From Bacteroidales bacterium (GTDB lineage Bacteria > Bacteroidota > Bacteroidia > Bacteroidales > UBA1715), in assembly GCA_031262005.1 (NCBI GenBank), contig JAISIO010000056.1, positions 1 to 5,016 on the forward strand: a DNA stretch of 5,016 nucleotides, given 5' to 3'. Below, piece after piece: positions 1 to 3,906 of this stretch (positions are counted from its first letter, which is position 1; the number at the start of each line of letters is the position of its first letter). The notes beneath the pieces are model-generated. The model made no database searches, was not told the DNA's origin, and saw only the letters and a program-made list of their open reading frames with translations. The translations under genes and the position numbers were made by a program.

Positions 1-101
1 GTCATAAAATTCCGGCAGGAACCGGATTGAACGAATACAGTAAAATACTTGTAGGTTCTAAGGAGGAGTTTGAAAAACTCTCTAAAGCTCCCAAAAAGTA
101 A
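1..101 (+). CDS. rpoC: RNA polymerase beta' subunit, C-terminal fragment (5' end outside window)
   Basis: Only the last 32 full codons and the stop (TAA, 99-101) are present, and the frame begins with CAT at 3-5. The segment reads HKIPAGTGLNEY, then KILVGSKEEFEKL, then a lysine-rich end. The IPAGTG motif matches the conserved C-terminal tail of beta' (E. coli RpoC has LIPAGTG near its end), and the following VGSKEE extension is, from memory, typical of Bacteroidota. Bases 1-2 (GT) would complete a glycine codon if preceded by G, which fits the usual VG-H/R-x-IPAGTG context. The protein would be the catalytic-core subunit of RNA polymerase. The gene is followed 12 bases later by a strong terminator, as expected for the end of an rpoBC transcript. 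The assignment rests on a short tail only. Confidence 0.78.
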   Translation, partial: HKIPAGTGLNEYSKILVGSKEEFEKLSKAPKK

Positions 102-112
102 TAGGTTCTTAT

Positions 113-151
113 AAAAAAAATCCCACTCATATATGAAGTGGGATTTTTTTT
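113..151 (+). terminator. Strong intrinsic terminator after rpoC
   Basis: A perfect stem TCCCACT (121-127) pairs with AGTGGGA (137-143) around a 9-base loop. It is flanked by eight A residues on the left (113-120) and eight T residues on the right (144-151). The A and T tracts extend the pairing to 15 bp. The symmetric A and T tracts mean the structure could also stop transcription coming from the opposite strand. It separates rpoC from the mce operon. Confidence 0.93.
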
Positions 152-202
152 GTTTAAAAACAGAACTTTGTGAATAACTACCGTTCATAAAATTTTATCA
201 CA

Positions 203-237
203 ATTGTTTTTTTATCCCACTAAAATTTTTACTTTTG
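203..237 (+). promoter_or_regulatory. Probable Bacteroidota-type promoter for the mce operon
   Basis: TACTTTTG at 230-237 fits the Bacteroidota -7 consensus TAnnTTTG exactly. ATTG at 203-206 is a candidate -33 element, with 23 bases between TTG and the -7 box, at the long end of the reported spacing range. It lies just past the rpoC terminator and about 31 bases before the mce ATG, giving an inferred A/T-rich leader of roughly 25 bases without a Shine-Dalgarno sequence. The -33 part is the weaker half of this call. Confidence 0.6.
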
Positions 238-268
238 GGAAATTTTAAAATCAAAAAATAGAGTATAT

Positions 269-676
269 ATGAAACCTACACACATTGAACACATTGGTAT
301 TGCAGTTGCAAATTTAGATGAACAAATCAAATATTATGAAGAAGTTCTCGGATTAAAATGTTACAACATAGAAGAAGTTGTTGATCAAAAAGTGCGAACT
401 GCATTTTTTATGGTTGGCGATACCAAAATTGAATTGTTGGAATCTACAAGTCCCGAAGGCACAATTGCAAAATTTATTGAGAAAAAAGGACAAGGCATTC
501 ACCACATTGCGTATGCAGTAGAAAGTGTGCAAAAAGCACTTGACGCAGCAGCAGCAAAAGGTATTCAATTAATAGACAAAGCACCGCGCAAAGGAGCCGA
601 AGGCTTGAATATTGCGTTTTTGCACCCAAAATCAACGTTTGGCGTATTGACAGAAGTGTGCGAAAAGCCTGAATAA
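269..676 (+). CDS. mce: Methylmalonyl-CoA epimerase
   Basis: This 135-residue protein of the vicinal-oxygen-chelate (glyoxalase/VOC) fold interconverts (2R)- and (2S)-methylmalonyl-CoA in the cytoplasm. It links B12-dependent methylmalonyl-CoA mutase to the carboxyltransferase encoded next. Length is typical of the family. Two beta-alpha-beta-beta-beta modules are visible, opening with HIGIAV (8-13) and GIHHIAYAV (77-85). Expected divalent-metal ligands, by alignment from memory to the Propionibacterium enzyme, are His8, Glu55 (in KIELLE, where that enzyme has Gln), His79 and Glu129 (in GVLTEV). The signatures HPKSTFGVL (119-127) and KGQGIHHIA support epimerase over a generic glyoxalase. The ATG at 269 gives a start directly at the first strand. 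The leader is A-rich, as usual in Bacteroidota. It is the first gene after the promoter and probably the first of a four-gene operon, with a 104-base gap to mmdA. Confidence 0.93.
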   Translation: MKPTHIEHIGIAVANLDEQIKYYEEVLGLKCYNIEEVVDQKVRTAFFMVGDTKIELLESTSPEGTIAKFIEKKGQGIHHIAYAVESVQKALDAAAAKGIQLIDKAPRKGAEGLNIAFLHPKSTFGVLTEVCEKPE

Positions 677-682
677 CAAAAT

Positions 683-717
683 AATCGAATAATAGTATAA
701 CTGAACAATCGAATAAT
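683..717 (+). repeat. Short direct repeat, AATCGAATAAT twice
   Basis: AATCGAATAAT occurs at 683-693 and 707-717, a 24-base period, in the gap between mce and mmdA. Both copies are exact. The tract is A/T-rich, so its function, if any, is unknown. Confidence 0.55.
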
Positions 718-767
718 CGAGAGCCGTAATTATAGACTTTTCGCTTATTCAGTTACGTAATTGTTCA
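698..767 (+). promoter_or_regulatory. Overlapping, mutually exclusive hairpins upstream of mmdA
   Basis: TAACTGAA (698-705) is complementary to TTCAGTTA (748-755), and TGAACAAT (702-709) is complementary to ATTGTTCA (760-767). Each is an 8-bp perfect stem, and they share bases 702-705, so only one can form at a time. The second ends 13 bases before the mmdA start codon. I see the complementarity directly. A role in controlling mmdA translation, or differential expression within the operon, is inference. No clear promoter box is present in this gap. Confidence 0.35.
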
Positions 768-780
768 AAATTACATAAAG

Positions 781-2340
781 ATGACTAATCAAGAGAAATT
801 AAATAACCTCATTGCACTCCGTAGTAAAGCACGGATTGGCGGTGGCGAAAAACGAATAGAAGCACAACACGCAAAAGGAAAATATACTGCTCGTGAGCGT
901 ATAGAGTTGTTGTTAGACGAAGGAAGTTTTGAGGAATACGATATGTTCAAAGAACATCGTTGTACAAATTTCGGTATGGAAAAACAAACTTTCCTTGGCG
1001 ATGGTGTTGTTGTGGGTAGCGGTAGTATCAACGGACGTTTGGTATTTGTGTTTGCTCAAGATTTTACCGTTATCGGCGGTTCGCTTTCCGAAACCATGTC
1101 GCAAAAAATTTGCAAAGTTATGGATATGGCACTGAAAGCCGGAGCTCCGGTAATTGGCATAAACGATAGCGGCGGTGCTCGTATTCAAGAAGGTATTCAA
1201 AGTTTGGCGGGTTATTCCGAAATTTTTCAACGCAATATTATGTCCTCGGGGGTAATTCCGCAAATTTCGGCAATTATGGGTCCTTGTGCTGGTGGAGCAG
1301 TGTATTCGCCTGCGTTGACCGATTTTATTTTTATGACGGAGCAAAACAGTTATATGTTCTTAACTGGTCCAAAAGTAGTGAAAACCGTAACAGGAGAAAC
1401 AATTTCAACTGATGATTTGGGGGGTGCCTATATGCACAATACCAAATCGGGTGTAGCGCAATTTATGGCTCCCGACGAAAAAGAATGTTTGGCTATGATT
1501 CGTAAATTGATGAGCTATATTCCACAAAATAATTTGGAAGAACCTGTGCGTACCGAATGTATTGACCCTATTGACCGTTGCGATGATTTGTTAAACGAAA
1601 TAATTCCCGAAAATCCGAAAAAGCCATACGATATGCAAAAGGTAATCGCAAGCATAGTTGACGATGGCGATTTTCTTGAAGTACATAAGGGATTTGCACG
1701 AAATCTTATTGTAGGATTTGCTAAAGTTGGTGGCATGCCTGTTGGGGTAGTTGCCAATCAACCTATGTATTTGGGTGGTGTGCTCGATATTGAGGCATCT
1801 CGTAAAGGTGCTCGTTTTGTTCGTTTTTGCGATGCGTTCAATGTACCGCTCGTTACTCTTGTGGATGTTCCCGGATTTTTACCCGGAAGTACTCAGGAAT
1901 ATGGCGGTGTAATTTCGCATGGCGCAAAATTATTGTTTGCATACGGCGAAGCTACTGTACCGAAAGTAACGGTAACATTGCGCAAATCATACGGAGGTGC
2001 TCATATTGTAATGAGTAGCAAACAATTGCGTGGCGATGTGAATTATGCATGGCCTACCGCTGAAATTGCTGTAATGGGTGCCGATGGTGCTGTAGAGGTA
2101 CTGTACTCAAAAGAGATTGCTGCACAAGAAACCGATGAAGCAAAAGCTGCAAAATATGCTGAGAAGAAACAAGAATATAATGATTTGTTTGCAAATCCGT
2201 ATCAAGCAGCAAAATATGGTTTTATCGACGATGTAATTGAACCGCGTAATACCCGTTTTAGAGTGTTCCGTGCTTTGCAACGTTTGCAAACCAAGCGTGT
2301 AACAAATCCATTGCGAAAACATTGTAATATTCCGTTGTAA
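781..2340 (+). CDS. mmdA: Biotin-dependent carboxyltransferase: methylmalonyl-CoA decarboxylase alpha / propionyl-CoA carboxylase beta
   Basis: This 519-residue crotonase-fold carboxyltransferase moves CO2 between methylmalonyl-CoA/propionyl-CoA and biotin on a carrier protein. Length is normal (about 510-520). The N domain carries NDSGGARIQEG (128-138) and the oxyanion-hole segment GPCAGGAVYSPALTDF (167-182). The C domain carries VDVPGFLPG (361-369), RKSYGGAHIVMSSK (401-414) with the Gly405-Gly406 oxyanion hole, and AWPTAEIAVMG (423-433). The C terminus ends RKHCNIPL, the family's usual end. Ile409 sits where Asp422 of Streptomyces PccB and the Asp of human PCCB lie; from memory, methylmalonyl-CoA decarboxylases carry Ile there. 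The ATG at 781 gives the expected N terminus. Downstream are an OadG-like fragment and a biotin carrier, a decarboxylase-type order. No OadB beta subunit or biotin carboxylase is in the window, so decarboxylase, carboxylase and transcarboxylase roles all remain possible. Confidence 0.93.
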   Translation: MTNQEKLNNLIALRSKARIGGGEKRIEAQHAKGKYTARERIELLLDEGSFEEYDMFKEHRCTNFGMEKQTFLGDGVVVGSGSINGRLVFVFAQDFTVIGGSLSETMSQKICKVMDMALKAGAPVIGINDSGGARIQEGIQSLAGYSEIFQRNIMSSGVIPQISAIMGPCAGGAVYSPALTDFIFMTEQNSYMFLTGPKVVKTVTGETISTDDLGGAYMHNTKSGVAQFMAPDEKECLAMIRKLMSYIPQNNLEEPVRTECIDPIDRCDDLLNEIIPENPKKPYDMQKVIASIVDDGDFLEVHKGFARNLIVGFAKVGGMPVGVVANQPMYLGGVLDIEASRKGARFVRFCDAFNVPLVTLVDVPGFLPGSTQEYGGVISHGAKLLFAYGEATVPKVTVTLRKSYGGAHIVMSSKQLRGDVNYAWPTAEIAVMGADGAVEVLYSKEIAAQETDEAKAAKYAEKKQEYNDLFANPYQAAKYGFIDDVIEPRNTRFRVFRALQRLQTKRVTNPLRKHCNIPL

Positions 2341-2372
2341 CCAGAAATTGCAATAAAATTGAGAACCTAATT

Positions 2373-2579
2373 ATGTCAGAACACAATACTCAACAGCAAG
2401 TCTGCACCTGCAAGAACGGTGTACAATTGAGCGAACAAGAAAATGCCGCAATAGCTGCAGCTTTGTATTTATATTTTTACGATAATCACGATAAAGAAAA
2501 TCATCGTATTACCATTAAAGATATATGCAATTCGCCTTGGAACGCTAAAATTTACGGTATAAATAATTTACATAGATAA
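2373..2579 (+). CDS. Small OadG-like protein lacking the membrane anchor
   Basis: This 68-residue protein starts at ATG 2373, 32 bases after mmdA, and ends 3 bases before the biotin carrier start, so it is almost certainly co-transcribed. Residues 24-61 (NAAIAAALYLYFYDNHD, then ITIKDI, then SPWNAKIYG) resemble, from memory, the soluble C-terminal part of OadG-type gamma subunits in Bacteroidota (pattern AAIxxALHLY, HDxE, TIKxI, SPWSSKIYG). Standard OadG proteins start with one transmembrane helix that anchors the decarboxylase complex. Here the N terminus (MSEHNTQQQVCTCKNG) is polar, with a Cys-x-Cys at 11-13 and no hydrophobic helix. An in-frame stop at 2325-2327 and the lack of a suitable start upstream rule out a missed anchor. 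A scaffold role between carboxyltransferase and biotin carrier is inferred. It may be a diverged paralogue rather than a broken gene, since the frame is intact. Confidence 0.72.
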   Translation: MSEHNTQQQVCTCKNGVQLSEQENAAIAAALYLYFYDNHDKENHRITIKDICNSPWNAKIYGINNLHR

Positions 2580-2582
2580 CAG

Positions 2583-2990
2583 ATGAAAACATTCAAATTC
2601 ACAATAGATACGAATAAATACGAAATCGCAGTAAATAGCGTAGAAAACGATGTGGTAAATCTTACGCTCAACGGTAAAAACTATGCTGTGGTGTATGAGC
2701 GTGAAAAAGAGGAAGAGGCTCAGGTGAAACCATTGAAAGCAGCTGCGAAAGAAGAGAAAGCTTCGGTACAATCAAAAGCGAATATAATAACTTCGCCGCT
2801 TCCGGGAACAATTCTTTCGGTTGAAGCAAAAGCAGGACAACAAGTAAAATGCGGCGAAACCATAGTGGTATTGGAATCTATGAAAATGGAAAACAATATA
2901 ATGGTTGAAAAAGACGGTGTTATAAAAGCGATTTGCGTAGAAATAGGTCAAAATATTATGCAAGGAACACCGCTCTTTGAATTGGAGTAA
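2583..2990 (+). CDS. Biotin carboxyl carrier protein of the methylmalonyl-CoA carboxyltransferase complex
   Basis: This 135-residue protein carries carboxyl groups on a covalently attached biotin. Residues 1-40 form a short beta-rich N-terminal region (MKTFKFTIDTNKYEIAV). Residues 41-66 are a charged, Ala/Lys/Glu-rich flexible linker. Residues 68-135 are the biotinyl domain: ITSPLPGTI at 69-77, then ESMKMEN at 98-104 with Lys101 as the biotinylation site, then the second half ending GTPLFELE. The linker is not the long Ala-Pro type seen in many decarboxylases. This layout matches the small biotin subunits called MmdC/GcdC in decarboxylases and AccB-like in carboxylases. The gene begins 3 bases after the OadG-like gene. 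In many Bacteroidales an OadB-type beta subunit follows immediately; here the next gene is an unrelated membrane protein. Modification requires a biotin ligase encoded elsewhere. Confidence 0.92.
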   Translation: MKTFKFTIDTNKYEIAVNSVENDVVNLTLNGKNYAVVYEREKEEEAQVKPLKAAAKEEKASVQSKANIITSPLPGTILSVEAKAGQQVKCGETIVVLESMKMENNIMVEKDGVIKAICVEIGQNIMQGTPLFELE

Positions 2991-3028
2991 TGACGAATAC
3001 AATTTGTTCGTAACAATGCATAAAAATT

Positions 3029-3108
3029 GAGATTGCTTTATTTCTCGCAATAACACATTTCGAAAGCCTCTGCTATCGGATTAGTATTGCGAGAGATGGA
3101 GCAATCTT
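3029..3108 (+). repeat. Long inverted repeat (24-bp stem, 32-base loop), REP-like intergenic element
   Basis: The left arm (3029-3052, beginning GAGATTGCTT and ending CTCGCAATA) pairs over its whole length with the right arm (3085-3108, beginning TATTGCGAG and ending AGCAATCTT). The only non-Watson-Crick positions are four G-T pairs, which remain G-U wobbles in + strand RNA. The loop (3053-3084) holds the small palindrome TTTCGAAA. From memory, the arms resemble the widespread intergenic repeat GAGATTGCTTCG...CTCGCAATGACA, so this may be two inverted copies. It follows the biotin carrier gene by 38 bases and could protect the 3' end of the operon transcript or end it. No T-run follows directly, so it is not a canonical terminator. 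Confidence 0.8.
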
Positions 3109-3149
3109 CGTTTAGGTATAGTTTTTGCTTTATAATATAATTGAAATTA

Positions 3150-3767
3150 ATGTCGAAATCGCTCAAAATAGCTGCATGGATTATTTCCGTACTATTCCAC
3201 CCATTAAATTTGGTGTTAGTGGGTAGTATTATAAGCATTCTTTTTATTCCTGGAATTTCTAAGGAACCAATGTATGCTTTGGGTTTAACGGTGTTACTGT
3301 TGCTTTATATTATTCCGCTTGCTTTTGTGCCGCTGTGTTGGGTGTATGCGAAAATAACACGACAAGAGTTTTCCGAAAAGCAGCAGCGACTGACATTATT
3401 ATTTTCCACATCGGTAATATATATTTCAGCAGCCTATAATTTAGTTGCACAACATCCTTTTGTACTTCTCGATTCGTATATTGTAGCAAGTGCTTGTCTT
3501 ATGGTACTCAGTTTTTGTATTACTATATTTTGGAAAATAAGTCTGCACGCTATTGGCGTTGGCGGATTTTTGGCACTTGTAATACAATTAAGTTTGTCTG
3601 CTTATTTTTTTGCCTATCTACTCATTCCCATTGCATTGATAATAGCAGGATTGGTAATGAGCGCACGATTGTATTTACATGCGCACACACTTGCGCAAGT
3701 TGTCTGTGGATTCATAGTGGGAGTAGGAGTGGTACTGTTGTGTTTGAATATTGGTTTTTATCATTAG
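3150..3767 (+). CDS. PAP2-like (phosphatidic acid phosphatase-related) integral membrane protein
   Basis: This 205-residue, strongly hydrophobic protein probably has five to six membrane segments (about 9-33, 41-66, 83-100, 108-128, 135-170 in two parts, 184-202). I start it at ATG 3150 rather than the in-frame TTG at 3141, which would add only three residues. It resembles a Bacteroidota PAP2-related group, recognisable by FHPL near the N terminus (16-19), a S-L-H (131-133) where PAP2 enzymes have PSGH, and ARLYLHAHTLAQ (172-183) followed by a glycine-rich helix. That last segment fits the third PAP2 motif SRx5Hx3D with Arg173 and His179 kept, but Ser replaced by Ala172 and the Asp by Gln183. 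A lipid-phosphatase or undecaprenyl-pyrophosphate role is therefore uncertain. It has no evident link to the upstream metabolic operon, lying 159 bases after it beyond the inverted repeat. Confidence 0.75.
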   Translation: MSKSLKIAAWIISVLFHPLNLVLVGSIISILFIPGISKEPMYALGLTVLLLLYIIPLAFVPLCWVYAKITRQEFSEKQQRLTLLFSTSVIYISAAYNLVAQHPFVLLDSYIVASACLMVLSFCITIFWKISLHAIGVGGFLALVIQLSLSAYFFAYLLIPIALIIAGLVMSARLYLHAHTLAQVVCGFIVGVGVVLLCLNIGFYH

Positions 3768-3857
3768 CACAGGTTGTGAGAATTTCAAGCAAGTGATGCA
3801 TAGTTTCTTTAAAATGCCTGTTTTTTAATGTGTTGAAAGTCTTGCAAAAAAATAATT

Positions 3858-3885
3858 TCAATTGTCAATTGTCAATTGTCAATTG
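3858..3885 (+). repeat. Heptamer tandem repeat TCAATTG x4
   Basis: Four perfect, contiguous copies of TCAATTG occupy 3858-3864, 3865-3871, 3872-3878 and 3879-3885. Each copy contains the palindrome CAATTG and supplies a TTG, the core of the Bacteroidota -33 element. The array ends 5 bases before the -7 box of the dnaX promoter. Confidence 0.95.
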
Positions 3886-3898
3886 ATTTGTATCTTTG
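3869..3898 (+). promoter_or_regulatory. Probable dnaX promoter (Bacteroidota type)
   Basis: TATCTTTG at 3891-3898 matches the -7 consensus TAnnTTTG exactly. The TTG at 3869-3871, inside the second copy of the heptamer repeat, lies 19 bases upstream of it, the preferred spacing for a -33 element. Only 8 bases separate the -7 box from the dnaX ATG, so the inferred transcript starts a few bases before the start codon or at it. Confidence 0.68.
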
Positions 3899-3906
3899 TT
3901 CCCGTT

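Noticed and set aside
61..66. AGGAGG, a perfect Shine-Dalgarno-like sequence
   Set aside because: It encodes part of the RpoC tail and no start codon follows at a usable distance; Bacteroidota rarely use such sites.
913..1344. 143-codon open frame on the minus strand
   Set aside because: It lies wholly within the mmdA coding region, its translation is low-complexity and resembles no family, and it has no promoter or neighbours in that direction.
3131..3136. TATAAT, a sigma-70-like -10 box before the PAP2-like gene
   Set aside because: The region is A/T-rich, no -35 partner is evident, and Bacteroidota promoters use TAnnTTTG. A near-match, TA-N3-TTTG at 3119-3127, has the wrong internal spacing.
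3141..3149. Upstream TTG start for the PAP2-like gene
   Set aside because: It adds only three residues before a normal ATG at 3150, and nothing such as a strong ribosome binding site favours it.
3494..3796. 100-codon open frame on the plus strand overlapping the PAP2-like gene
   Set aside because: It is an out-of-frame shadow of a hydrophobic gene, with Cys/His-rich composition typical of wrong-frame translation.
3798..3826. Possible terminator after the PAP2-like gene (GCAT/ATGC stem then T6)
   Set aside because: The stem is only 4 bp with a 12-base A/T-rich loop and the T run is offset by three bases, too weak to call.
3858..3885. CRISPR-like array
   Set aside because: The repeats are 7 bases, directly contiguous and without spacers, so this is a simple tandem repeat.
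3862..3906. N-terminal extension of DnaX from TTG 3862
   Set aside because: The extra 15 residues are encoded by the heptamer array and the promoter box, and the conserved DnaX N terminus begins at ATG 3907.
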